DNA from: UBA1672 sp050633505
GTDB lineage: Bacteria > Pseudomonadota > Alphaproteobacteria > Micavibrionales > Micavibrionaceae
NCBI GenBank assembly: GCA_050633505.1
Contig: JBOEGQ010000006.1
Location: forward strand, 19,066 to 83,065
Length of the DNA: 64,000 nt
Direction: 5' to 3'
Shown here: positions 29,601 to 36,436 of the stretch, in pieces
Numbering within the stretch: the first letter of the stretch is position 1
Layout of the letters: each line of letters begins with the position of its first letter
Program-made: the position numbers and the translations under genes
Notes under the pieces: generated by a model
Told to the model about the DNA's origin: nothing
What the model saw: the letters and a program-made list of their open reading frames with translations, nothing else
Database searches by the model: none

Positions 29601-30130
29601 AAAACAATCCATCTGTTGCATCAAAGGGAATTGTTTGCGCAGGCTCTCATATCGGGCATGTCTTCATTTCTGAAAATGTTATAACAGGAATAGAGGATTG
29701 TGTTCATATCGGGGTTAGTCACCGTACGACAAAGGCCGATGACCTTGATTACGCCAAATCAGTCTCTATTCAGGATAATGTGATTTATATGTCCAAGCCT
29801 GTAGAAAAGGCGCGTGGAAACCGTGGCATATTTGTTGGTAATGCACATTCTATTCGTATTGAGCGCAATGAAATTCAATTGCAAACGAATGACCAGAAAG
29901 CCGAATTTTTAGATGGTATTAAGATCCATGGTGCTTTGGGGCGTATGATTATGGTGCGTGAGAATGTGATTAAGGGCGCGCGGGTTGGCTTGCGTGTGAA
30001 GGCCTTGAATGAGGATGACAAAAAGGCGGTGCGTCAGTGGCTTGCAGGGGATAACCTGTTTTTGGGGGCATCTCAAACGGCAGTTATTGCGCCTTCTTCT
30101 TTACGGAAAGTGAATAATATATCTGGATAA
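26669..30130 (+). CDS. DUF6519-type baseplate or fibre protein with beta-helix
   Basis: An 1153-residue protein, the last gene of the eCIS block. The ATG at 26669 is taken because GAGAAGAGAG lies eight bases upstream. The N-terminus MKGDYTRFTFNPEKEYKGVL followed by QQGRVDLDSDWNEQQAI is typical of DUF6519, found in eCIS and some phage-like loci. After ~560 residues comes a right-handed beta-helix of pectate-lyase type (GIYTLDKPLRIEGKGHLKVT, VSVRDLFIEAGNVGIQGK, ISENVITGIEDCVHIGVSHR). A Lys-rich, helical insertion (~810-960, with KAAERKSKAGATKYFDRMAE) splits the helix. A role as surface spike or receptor-binding protein is inferred from fold and position. Confidence 0.8.
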   Translation: MKGDYTRFTFNPEKEYKGVLKQQGRVDLDSDWNEQQAIQTHYRETIAGDIIGASGAPEQNAGFRVSVDGGVPVFSDGRYYVDGTLCQNNVDEVSLLNQPHSPFSELPDTDGRYIAYLDVFDRHITSLEDNNIREVALNGPDTTTRIQNIWQVKLLRIGGAGASFHCMSNNLNWSRLRMGSTAQLAAQAKASAAVNANPCVISPDAGYRRLENQLYRVEIHKGGTPAQSTWKWSRNNGAQLAKWTGQDGNTLKVSQSNVQAFGGFKNGQWIELTDDIRELREEPGTLVRIERVRNNEIIIEAATATGPTDLADFSSNPKIRGWDSVGELRVNQAGDDEGWILLEDGVQIKFAEGRQKTGDYWVIPARTNTGDVEWPQKNGEPEFLKPHGPKHRCARLALLDFDGGDWKVVSDCRDLFPALTDLIQLSYVGGDAQSAMPDPSAPNARLNLARPIEVGVSRGGTPVSGMPVRFKVRSGTGGLDGGADTEVVVETDGRGIASCRWAVDSQMAVQTLHADLLRASGSSQHVPIRFHAGLERADLVSYDPANTPELAGAKTVQEAIDALAKINHEGCTTYVVRPGDHWQDIFDQIEDGEDAHICFQRGIYTLDKPLRIEGKGHLKVTGAGNGSQIIARSHEAALEFVKCAGVSVRDLFIEAGNVGIQGKIKHILGALTIEDVPQVSIRDVRVKCAGASVLRRACITVVKDKRINVKDVVPGECVTIQDCDLTVGHKQNAILLVNVEKTKIAGNCIKVGKRPKTLNLNKQLEAPKMRADIATMLVGSPVVAEVNIKDGKVNTHKVGSYTLVVNSSVPKHEWDALMRKDPPKAAERKSKAGATKYFDRMAEKVVEDPSMLKSYERNVKAFEKDMGDAAFNNLIATPHGKTVMRNMLVNGDVKVEGFNEINNANHNTVVSYDGNRVSMDSVLSGKTWLKMLKSENVRADSNEGLLKEVQGLAGKLIIDEGFRNQHPEAKNWFEGLVKNNPSVASKGIVCAGSHIGHVFISENVITGIEDCVHIGVSHRTTKADDLDYAKSVSIQDNVIYMSKPVEKARGNRGIFVGNAHSIRIERNEIQLQTNDQKAEFLDGIKIHGALGRMIMVRENVIKGARVGLRVKALNEDDKKAVRQWLAGDNLFLGASQTAVIAPSSLRKVNNISG

Positions 30131-30301
30131 GTGGATATGCATTCTTGTGGTTTTATATCCTTATAGTAGTATGTGTTTGTTGTTGATGTTATGAATTGGT
30201 ATTCGCCCTTTTAAGTACATGATACGATGGTTCTTACGATTTAGTTAGACGAAACGTTGAAAGTAGAGTTTGGGTTCTTGTTCAAATCAGATCAGCAGTT
30301 T

Positions 30302-30332
30302 AAAGCGGGGCTTACGAGGCCCGCTTTTTCAT
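30302..30332 (+). terminator. Rho-independent terminator after the eCIS operon
   Basis: An 8-bp perfect stem AAAGCGGG (30302-30309) and CCCGCTTT (30320-30327), a 10-nt loop, and a T-rich tail. It lies 172 nt after the last eCIS stop. The intervening 30131-30301 shows no gene or recognised motif. Confidence 0.75.
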
Positions 30333-30366
30333 TGGGGGATTGTTGTCAGATAAGGACGCGCTTAGC

Positions 30367-30813
30367 CTAGGAGCGCTGAGCGAGGAGGCGGTCAAGTTGA
30401 TTGGCAAAGTTTTGGCGCTCTTTGGCTCCAAAACTACTGGGGCCACCGGTTTCTACGCCTGATCCGCGTAGCTCATCCATGAAATCGCGCATGCTGAGTA
30501 TTTGTCCAATATTATTACGATCATACAATGTACCGCGAGGATCTAAGGCGAGAGCACCTTTTCCGACAACGCGCGCGGCAAGAGGTATATCTGCCGTAAT
30601 GACAATGTCTTCTGCGCCACAAAGCTCAACAATTTTATCATCTGCAACATCCGCGCCTTCGCCGACCTGCACCATTTCAATATACTCTGATTGTGGAAGG
30701 TTAAGATATTGGTTTGCCACAAAAATGATTGCAATCTTTGTGCGCGTAGCGACGCGATAGAGAATTTCTTTTATGCCCTTTGGACAAGCATCACCATCCA
30801 CCCAAATCTTCAT
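30367..30813 (-). CDS. YaiI/YqxD (DUF188, UPF0178) family protein
   Basis: A 148-residue protein starting MKIWVDGDACPKGIKEILYR; the upstream in-frame codons overlap the neighbouring RRM gene and are ignored. The motifs WVDGDACP, VGEGADVADDKIVEL and DIVITADIPLA are those of the UPF0178 family, which has a PIN/NYN-like nuclease fold with clustered acidic residues; its biological role is unsettled. The C-terminal GGPSSFGAKERQNFANQLDR is also family-typical. It lies four nt after the RRM gene on the same strand and is probably co-transcribed with it. Confidence 0.9.
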   Translation of the reverse strand: MKIWVDGDACPKGIKEILYRVATRTKIAIIFVANQYLNLPQSEYIEMVQVGEGADVADDKIVELCGAEDIVITADIPLAARVVGKGALALDPRGTLYDRNNIGQILSMRDFMDELRGSGVETGGPSSFGAKERQNFANQLDRLLAQRS

Positions 30814-30817
30814 ATTA

Positions 30818-31051
30818 TTAAGCAGCCTTAACGCGTATTTTTGCTTTACCAACCTTGCTTCCATGAAGCGCTTTAACGGCGATTTCGCCTTCATGTGCGA
30901 GGGCCATTTCTACAAAACCAAAGCCTTTAGACTTTCCGGTTTTTTCATCCATCACAATAGTGCAATCTTTGATATTGCCATGCTCTTTAAATAGCGCGGC
31001 CAGCGCATTTTCGTCAAAATCACGCGGTAAGTTAAGGACAATGAGTTTCAT
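30818..31051 (-). CDS. Small RRM-type RNA-binding protein
   Basis: A 77-residue single RNA recognition motif. RNP2 is LIVLNLPRD and RNP1 is KSKGFGFVEM, with the aromatic residues that stack on RNA. The ATG at 31051 is supported by GGAG eight bases upstream; longer frames add a non-conserved extension. Such stand-alone RRM proteins occur in many proteobacteria and cyanobacteria and are often cold-induced; function here is inferred. It precedes the YaiI-type gene. Confidence 0.9.
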   Translation of the reverse strand: MKLIVLNLPRDFDENALAALFKEHGNIKDCTIVMDEKTGKSKGFGFVEMALAHEGEIAVKALHGSKVGKAKIRVKAA

Positions 31052-31170
31052 GGTATTACTCCAATGGGCAAGTGGTAAGCATTTCAAGTACCACAAGTGT
31101 GCCATGTTGCAAAGCTTAAAGGCGTGTGCATTGGCTCTACGGGTAAATACCACCCAACGCTACGCTGTAA

Positions 31171-32184
31171 TTAATCATAGCGTAAATCCTGCGCTTTGCC
31201 GCGAAAGATATAGTAAACGCAAATCGTGTAACCAATCAAAACCGGCAAAACGAAAAGTGTTCCAATCAACACAATCATCAATGACTCCGGTGAGGTAATA
31301 GAGTCTACGATCTTTAACTGATCCGGCACAACATACGGGTAAAAGCTATAGGCTAGCCCTCCGAAAGACAGGAGATATAAAAAAACAGTCATTGCAAACG
31401 GCATCCACGCATAACGATCTTCAGGGAACGGCATATGCTTGAGCAAAAAATGCAACCCTATAACTAAAATCCCTGTTGTAAATGGAATAGGGGCGAGCGC
31501 CAAAACTTGCGGAAATTCAAACCATTTATCAAAAATGCGTGTGCTTACCAGTGGTGTTGCAATGGAAACCAAGGTGATACCGGCGCAGCTTGTATAAAGA
31601 TGTTGCCTCATCCATTGAACAGCCTTTTTCTGCAATTCACCCTCACAGCGCCAAATCAACCATGCACCACCAATTAAGCAGTATCCCGATGCCACTGCGA
31701 CTGCGATGAGACAAGAGAATAAAATGGCCGCACCGCCTTCTTGGAACCCTGTCACATACCCGCCGAGCATATATCCTTGTGATAATGCTGCCATTAATGA
31801 GCCAAAGAAAAAGAGCATGTTCCATTGCTGCTTTTTCTCTTTCGGTACTTTTGCTCTAAAATCAAATGCGACACCTCTGAAAATAAGCCCCAGTAGCATT
31901 AACATCACTGGTATATAGAGCGCCCCAAGAATAAGGCCGTAAGCCACTGGAAACGCAATGAACATAAGGCCGATCCCAAGAACCAGCCATGTTTCATTTG
32001 CATCCCAAAACGGCCCGATTGAGGCAATCATACGATCTTTCTGGTCAGAGTTTGCTGCGATGCTAAGCATACCAACACCCAAATCATAGCCATCCAGAAT
32101 GACGTAGATTAACATCGAGATTCCCATTAATCCCGCAAAGATAAATGGAAGCCAATCACCATATGTTGCAACTAAATTATCCAT
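31171..32184 (-). CDS. cydB: Cytochrome bd-type quinol oxidase subunit II (CydB/CioB)
   Basis: A 337-residue membrane protein with about eight or nine transmembrane helices, the partner of the catalytic CydA subunit. The N-terminal LPFIFAGLMGISMLIYVILD followed by GYDLGVGMLS and the stretch GPFWDANETWLVLGIGLMF are conserved in CydB. The oxidase takes electrons from quinol and reduces oxygen to water with high affinity. Its ATG overlaps the stop of cydA (TAATG). No small CydX-like gene was seen next to it. Confidence 0.95.
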   Translation of the reverse strand: MDNLVATYGDWLPFIFAGLMGISMLIYVILDGYDLGVGMLSIAANSDQKDRMIASIGPFWDANETWLVLGIGLMFIAFPVAYGLILGALYIPVMLMLLGLIFRGVAFDFRAKVPKEKKQQWNMLFFFGSLMAALSQGYMLGGYVTGFQEGGAAILFSCLIAVAVASGYCLIGGAWLIWRCEGELQKKAVQWMRQHLYTSCAGITLVSIATPLVSTRIFDKWFEFPQVLALAPIPFTTGILVIGLHFLLKHMPFPEDRYAWMPFAMTVFLYLLSFGGLAYSFYPYVVPDQLKIVDSITSPESLMIVLIGTLFVLPVLIGYTICVYYIFRGKAQDLRYD

Positions 32185-33560
32185 TATGATTCCTTCCTCA
32201 TAATTGCCGCGCGGCGTTCTGCACCCATAGCTTTCGGATTTTCAGGATCACGATTTCCACCATCTCCTGCGCGTCGCGCCATGTAAATAATCGTAGCGAT
32301 ATACGCAATCATCAAGAATACATAGGTCGCGAGATATGCGATCAGTGAGATGAAAACCATGCCGCCGCTTACGTCTCCCAAGGCATCACGCGTTTTCAAA
32401 ACGCCGTAAACAAGATAAGGCTGGCGACCAATTTCCGTGACATACCATCCGGCAACTGTCGCGATCCATCCTGAAAATGCCATTGGTAACAACATGTAAG
32501 ACAGTCCCTTAATCCATGATTTTTTCCACCAAAGGACAATGACGCCTAACCACGAGACCAACAGCATCGCCACGCCCGTCCCAACCATAATGCGGAACGC
32601 CCAAAATACTTTACTGACTGGTGGATGTTCGCCTTTAAATTCGTTAATCCCTTTCAGCTCTCCATCCCAATGATGAGTCAGGATAAGGCTTGCCAATTTC
32701 GGAATCTCAATTGCGTAATCATTAGTCTTGGTTTCTTCATTCGGCAAAGCAAATAGTACCAATGGTGCGCCTTCTTGCGTTTCCCAAAGCCCTTCCATTG
32801 CCGCAACCTTTGCGGGTTGATGTTCTAATGTATTAAGGCCATGCAAATCACCAACAAAAATTTGAACGGGGATTAAAAGCGCCGCAATAAGAACACCTGT
32901 ACGCATCGTCTTCATCACAACAGGGGCACGGTCATTCATGATATAACGTAGCGCCGAAACGCCAGCCACCAAAAACGAGGCCGTTAAGCCCGATGCCAGC
33001 AACATATGCGCCAAACGATAAGGCATGGATGGATTAAAGATTATCTCGCCCCAATTTGTCGCATGCACAACGCCATCAATAATTTCAAACCCTTGCGGCG
33101 TTTGCATCCAACTGTTTAAAACCAAAATCCAGAATGCAGAAACGGTCGTGCCAAACGCCACCAAGAACGTCGCCATCGTATGCACCCACCCCGGAACACG
33201 CCGAAATCCAAACAGCATAACGCCAAGAAACGTCGCCTCCAAAAAGAATGCCGTCAGTACCTCATATCCCAATAAAGGCCCTGCAATATTCCCCACTTTT
33301 TCCATGTATCCCGGCCAATTTGTGCCAAATTGAAAGGACATCGTGATCCCTGTCACAACACCAATGGCAAAACTAAGTGCAAAAATCTTCGTGAAAAAGA
33401 AATATGCCTGCATCCATGCTTCGTCTTTTGTCATGGCAAAGCGTGTTTTAAAAAACAGCAGGATCCATCCCAAAGCAATCGTGATGGTTGGAAATAAAAT
33501 GTGAAATGTAATATTGGCTGCAAATTGAATGCGCGATAAAACAAACGGGTCAAACTCCAT
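32184..33560 (-). CDS. cydA: Cytochrome bd-type quinol oxidase subunit I (CydA/CioA, short Q-loop)
   Basis: A 458-residue subunit carrying the haems. The N-terminal RIQFAANITFHILFPTITIA contains the haem-ligand His, and the family motif appears as EIGRQPYLVYGVLKT, with Tyr where E. coli CydA has Trp. The quinol-binding loop is short compared with E. coli CydA, which is the form found in cyanide-insensitive oxidases (CioA). The gene ends in the start of cydB and follows the GbsR/MarR regulator gene by two bases, so the regulator probably heads the operon. Confidence 0.95.
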   Translation of the reverse strand: MEFDPFVLSRIQFAANITFHILFPTITIALGWILLFFKTRFAMTKDEAWMQAYFFFTKIFALSFAIGVVTGITMSFQFGTNWPGYMEKVGNIAGPLLGYEVLTAFFLEATFLGVMLFGFRRVPGWVHTMATFLVAFGTTVSAFWILVLNSWMQTPQGFEIIDGVVHATNWGEIIFNPSMPYRLAHMLLASGLTASFLVAGVSALRYIMNDRAPVVMKTMRTGVLIAALLIPVQIFVGDLHGLNTLEHQPAKVAAMEGLWETQEGAPLVLFALPNEETKTNDYAIEIPKLASLILTHHWDGELKGINEFKGEHPPVSKVFWAFRIMVGTGVAMLLVSWLGVIVLWWKKSWIKGLSYMLLPMAFSGWIATVAGWYVTEIGRQPYLVYGVLKTRDALGDVSGGMVFISLIAYLATYVFLMIAYIATIIYMARRAGDGGNRDPENPKAMGAERRAAIMRKES

Positions 33561-33562
33561 AT

Positions 33563-34132
33563 CTATTTATCCTTCTTACTTCTAGCACCGGGAATAACTT
33601 TGAGTTTATCCTTCATCTGATACAAATTATAAACCTTGGCGCCCATTTTCAATAAATTCACTAGCCGTTCCGTTTCCATCGCCTGCATATCTTTATACCA
33701 ATCGGTGAGCATCTCGATCAGGTCATGCATTTCCTGCATTTTCTCTTGCGCATGCTTTTCTTGATCTGATGTCGGCGCATCCATAATGATAGAACGAAGC
33801 ATCGTCAATGTTGGTTCAATTTCTCGCTTTCGGCGTTCTTCAACCAGATTTCGAACAATATCCCAGATCTCTTCATGTGTGCCGTAATAATCTTTCCGAT
33901 CACCGGGAATATGGCGCAGCATTACCAGATTCATCGCGTCCAGCTCTTTAATCCCCATTGCAACATTCGAGCGTGAAAAGCCGAGTTGTTCAACGATTTG
34001 ATCCGCGTTCAGTGGTTCTGGTGACAAATAAAGCAGCGCATAGATCTGCCCCACAGTTCTGTTAATCCCCCAACGAGAGCCCATTTCGCCAAAATGTAAA
34101 ACGAAGGTTTGTATAATCGGTGGCAAATTCAT
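33563..34132 (-). CDS. GbsR/MarR family transcriptional regulator
   Basis: A 189-residue winged-helix regulator. The start MNLPPIIQTFVLHFGEMGSR at 34132 is preferred over a longer frame because the operator-like palindrome then lies just upstream of it. Residues ~20-95 hold the DNA-binding part: GINRTVGQIYALLYLSPEPL, then ADQIVEQLGFSRSNVAMGIK as the helix-turn-helix. A helical C-terminus probably dimerises. It is the first gene of an operon with cydAB, so it probably controls the bd oxidase as well as itself. Its ligand is unknown. Confidence 0.88.
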   Translation of the reverse strand: MNLPPIIQTFVLHFGEMGSRWGINRTVGQIYALLYLSPEPLNADQIVEQLGFSRSNVAMGIKELDAMNLVMLRHIPGDRKDYYGTHEEIWDIVRNLVEERRKREIEPTLTMLRSIIMDAPTSDQEKHAQEKMQEMHDLIEMLTDWYKDMQAMETERLVNLLKMGAKVYNLYQMKDKLKVIPGARSKKDK

Positions 34133-34144
34133 GATTTTGTCCTG

Positions 34145-34186
34145 TATATTCTGAATTTTCAGTATATACCGAAAATTCAGAATATA
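34145..34186. promoter_or_regulatory. Perfect 16-bp inverted repeat, probable operator of the GbsR/MarR regulator
   Basis: The arms TATATTCTGAATTTTC (34145-34160) and GAAAATTCAGAATATA (34171-34186) are exact inverted copies. The 10-nt spacer contains GTATATAC, itself a palindrome, so the site reads as nested dyads. It starts 12 nt upstream of the regulator's ATG and should overlap the promoter or leader of the regulator-cydAB operon. Confidence 0.8.
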
Positions 34187-34260
34187 TGCCAGAGAAAATG
34201 AGAAGTATTCGCGATTAAATCCCATGATGTTCTGTTCTTCGAAATAATCAGATGCACACA

Positions 34261-34297
34261 ACCCCACGAATAGACGGGCGTGCGTGTGGGTTTTTTA
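34261..34297 (+). terminator. Orphan terminator-like hairpin
   Basis: CCCAC (34263-34267) can pair with GTGGG (34286-34290), followed by six Ts. No + strand gene ends nearby, so it would end an unseen short transcript or be fortuitous. Confidence 0.3.
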
Positions 34298-34323
34298 CTA
34301 AGTGCTAACTTCATTGAGGTTTA

Positions 34324-34340
34324 ATTAAGCCTCATTTAAG
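34324..34340 (+). promoter_or_regulatory. PmrA-box-like direct repeat upstream of the glycosyltransferase
   Basis: ATTAAG (34324-34329) and TTTAAG (34335-34340) are 11 bp apart, the spacing of PmrA-type response regulator sites; each is part of a repeated TTAAGCCT. The match is weaker than at the other three sites. It lies 45 nt upstream of the glycosyltransferase ATG. Confidence 0.5.
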
Positions 34341-34385
34341 CCTGCCATTGAACTATTGGCTCTTGATAATAAGGAGCCAAATATT

Positions 34386-35411
34386 ATGAAGATTTTACAC
34401 GCTATGGCGGGTGCGCCAGTGGGGGGAGCAGAGACATTTTTCGTTGATGCTGTTGAGGCCATCGATGAGGCGCGCTTGGAACAATTCGTAATCACTCGAG
34501 ATAATAACGAGCATAAAACCGATGTGATTAAGCGATTGAACATTCCCTTAAAAACCACAGGATTTGGTAGAAGGTGGAAATGGCCAACGCGTAGAGCGCT
34601 ACAACATGCGATTACCGAATTTAATCCGGATATTGTTCATCATTGGATGGGGCGGGCAGGTATGTTCGCCATAGGCGGATCTCATGTTAACATTGGCTGG
34701 TATGGTGGATATTATAAGCCAGAGCGCTTTGGAAATTGTCAGCATCATGTTGCTGTGACACAAGATATTGCGGACCATATAGTACAGCAAGGTATACCTG
34801 CAAAGTATGTGCATGTTCTACATATCTATGCGGAATTTGAAACGGTACAACCATTAAACCGCGCGGAATTCAATACACCGGATGGTGTGCCGTTGCTTTT
34901 GTCACTTTCGCGGTTACATTCTAAAAAAGGATTAGATGTGTTGTTGGAAGCGATGGTGAAGATTCCTGATGCTTATTTATGGATTGCCGGCTCAGGGCCT
35001 TTGGAACAGGAGCTTAAAGCACAGATGAGGGCGCTGAAGTTAGAAGAACGCGTGCGTTTTCTAGGGTGGCGCTATGATCGGGAAGCGCTTTTGGCGACCG
35101 CTGATGTTTGTGTTTTTCCATCGCGTTATGAACCATTTGGAGCAGTTGTTATCGAAGCTTGGGCAACGGGAACGCCTCTGGTGACTGCGAAAGCGGCAGG
35201 GCCCAAAGCTTATGTATCGCATGAAGAAAACGGACTTTTGGTCGAAGTCGATGATGTTGATGGTTTGGCCGCGTCTGTAAATGAGGTGATTAAGGATAAA
35301 ATGTTACGGGCGCATCTGATCTATAATGGTTTAGAGCATTATGAAGCAAGTTTTACTAAAGGCGTATTCAAAAAGAACGTGCTTGACCTTTATAGTGCTG
35401 TTAGAGGTTAA
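34386..35411 (+). CDS. Glycosyltransferase family 4-type (GT-B fold)
   Basis: A 341-residue glycosyltransferase. The ATG at 34386 has AAGGAGCC upstream. The N-terminal MKILHAMAGAPVGGAETFFV is the acceptor-side glycine loop of family 4 enzymes. The C-terminal nucleotide-sugar domain has LLLSLSRLHSKKGLDVLLEA, LWIAGSGPLEQEL, VRFLGWRYDREALLATADVC and FPSRYEPFGAVVIEAWATGT, including the EX7E motif (EPFGAVVIE). Such enzymes build lipopolysaccharide core or exopolysaccharide. The gene stands alone, ends at a strong terminator, and the regulatory repeat upstream suggests control by the two-component system near 45 kb. Confidence 0.9.
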   Translation: MKILHAMAGAPVGGAETFFVDAVEAIDEARLEQFVITRDNNEHKTDVIKRLNIPLKTTGFGRRWKWPTRRALQHAITEFNPDIVHHWMGRAGMFAIGGSHVNIGWYGGYYKPERFGNCQHHVAVTQDIADHIVQQGIPAKYVHVLHIYAEFETVQPLNRAEFNTPDGVPLLLSLSRLHSKKGLDVLLEAMVKIPDAYLWIAGSGPLEQELKAQMRALKLEERVRFLGWRYDREALLATADVCVFPSRYEPFGAVVIEAWATGTPLVTAKAAGPKAYVSHEENGLLVEVDDVDGLAASVNEVIKDKMLRAHLIYNGLEHYEASFTKGVFKKNVLDLYSAVRG

Positions 35412-35440
35412 GCGTATTAAAGGGCAGTTCTTTCCAATAA

Positions 35441-35480
35441 AAAAGACCCGATGTGCAATGATGAGCATATCGGGTCTTTT
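35441..35480. terminator. Bidirectional terminator between glycosyltransferase and MipA genes
   Basis: AAAAGACCCGAT (35441-35452) and ATCGGGTCTTTT (35469-35480) are exact inverted copies, extended by four more pairs including one G-T. A-run and T-run on the two sides let it work in both directions, which suits the convergent genes that flank it. Confidence 0.9.
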
Positions 35481-35499
35481 TAAATGCTATTACAGAAGA

Positions 35500-36354
35500 C
35501 TAGAACTTATATGTAACGAATGCCCCGGTAGAAAACTGGCCATCATCCTTAACAATTGGGCTGTCAGCCGCATCACCAACGAGCTGTGAATACTCGACGG
35601 AGGTGAGTAGGGACCATCTTTGAGTGATCGGATATAAAAATCCAATTTCTGCATCAACAGACTTAAATCCTGACCCGGCGTCGTATTCGTCTAATCCAGA
35701 GCGTGTGGATTGGGCAGATGTTACGCCGAAATATTCACTTGTATAATTCCCATCGGTCCATTCCGCAGAAACACCAAAAACAAAAGCAGGGCCATGGCGA
35801 TCCTCTGTGGTGTTCTGATTTCCCAAGAGTGCAGCAAGAGGCATCATGGTTTCTGCCCCGACTTCGATTTGCAGGCCGTTACTTCCGCCAAGATGCTTTG
35901 AGATGTCGATAAAAGGCTCTGTAAAACCTAAATCATATTCAATTCCGAGATTAGCAGTCGCTGCGCCATCTATATCGCCTAAGCCGCGTAGGTTTACCTT
36001 GTCATCGCTTTCGTCACGACCTCCATCATACCCAATAGATGTGCTAATCGCTAAATCATCATCGTTATAGATGTAAACGCCCAGACCATCTCCGGGAGAG
36101 AGGAATACACGATTATTCCACTCAATACTGAAATAGGGCATGGCTTGAACTTCCATGTTATCGGAGCCTTCATATTTGGGTTCGTATGATGCACCGGCAC
36201 CAATGGCAATCTCCCATTTTTCTTTGTCCCAGATGCTTTCTTGTGTATGCGGTTTCTCTTTCTTCCAGCTCTCTTGTGCATTTGCTGTTTGCGATGTTGC
36301 TGTAAGTGCAACGCATAACATTAACGAAAAGACCTGATATTTATAGTCCGTCAT
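35500..36354 (-). CDS. MipA/OmpV family outer membrane protein
   Basis: A 284-residue beta-barrel with a signal peptide (cleavage probably after TANAQ, near residue 26). The opening of the mature part, WEIAIGAGASYEPKYEGSDN, then QAMPYFSIEWNNRVFLSPGD, and the alternating strands ending in TGAFVTYKF with a terminal Phe are typical of MipA/OmpV. Members act as scaffold for murein enzymes or as channels induced by stress, including polymyxin and metals. It lies 77 nt downstream of the RND pump gene with a PmrA-like repeat between, so it may have its own promoter. Confidence 0.92.
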   Translation of the reverse strand: MTDYKYQVFSLMLCVALTATSQTANAQESWKKEKPHTQESIWDKEKWEIAIGAGASYEPKYEGSDNMEVQAMPYFSIEWNNRVFLSPGDGLGVYIYNDDDLAISTSIGYDGGRDESDDKVNLRGLGDIDGAATANLGIEYDLGFTEPFIDISKHLGGSNGLQIEVGAETMMPLAALLGNQNTTEDRHGPAFVFGVSAEWTDGNYTSEYFGVTSAQSTRSGLDEYDAGSGFKSVDAEIGFLYPITQRWSLLTSVEYSQLVGDAADSPIVKDDGQFSTGAFVTYKF

Positions 36355-36419
36355 GTTTCTTCCTTTTCATCATTTTAAGGTTAGGCAATAAAATATTGAT
36401 TGTTTTATGGGGGGCTTAA

Positions 36420-36436
36420 CTTAAGGGAAGCTTAAT
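36420..36436. promoter_or_regulatory. PmrA-box-like direct repeat upstream of mipA-type gene
   Basis: CTTAAG (36420-36425) and CTTAAT (36431-36436) are 11 bp apart and lie 66 nt upstream of the MipA-type start, overlapping the end of the RND permease gene. The form matches YTTAAK-N5-YTTAAK. Confidence 0.65.

Noticed and set aside
1..30130. Prophage or R-type pyocin
   Set aside because: No capsid, portal, terminase, holin or lysin gene is present, and the ATPase, Pvc16 and DUF4157 genes mark an eCIS.
1..30130. Type VI secretion system
   Set aside because: No TssJ, TssL, TssM or ClpV gene; the ATPase is of the Afp15 type and the hub and spike are separate.
30131..30366. tRNA or other small RNA gene after the eCIS operon
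   Set aside because: A GTTCAAATC string resembles a T-loop, but no cloverleaf can be formed around it.
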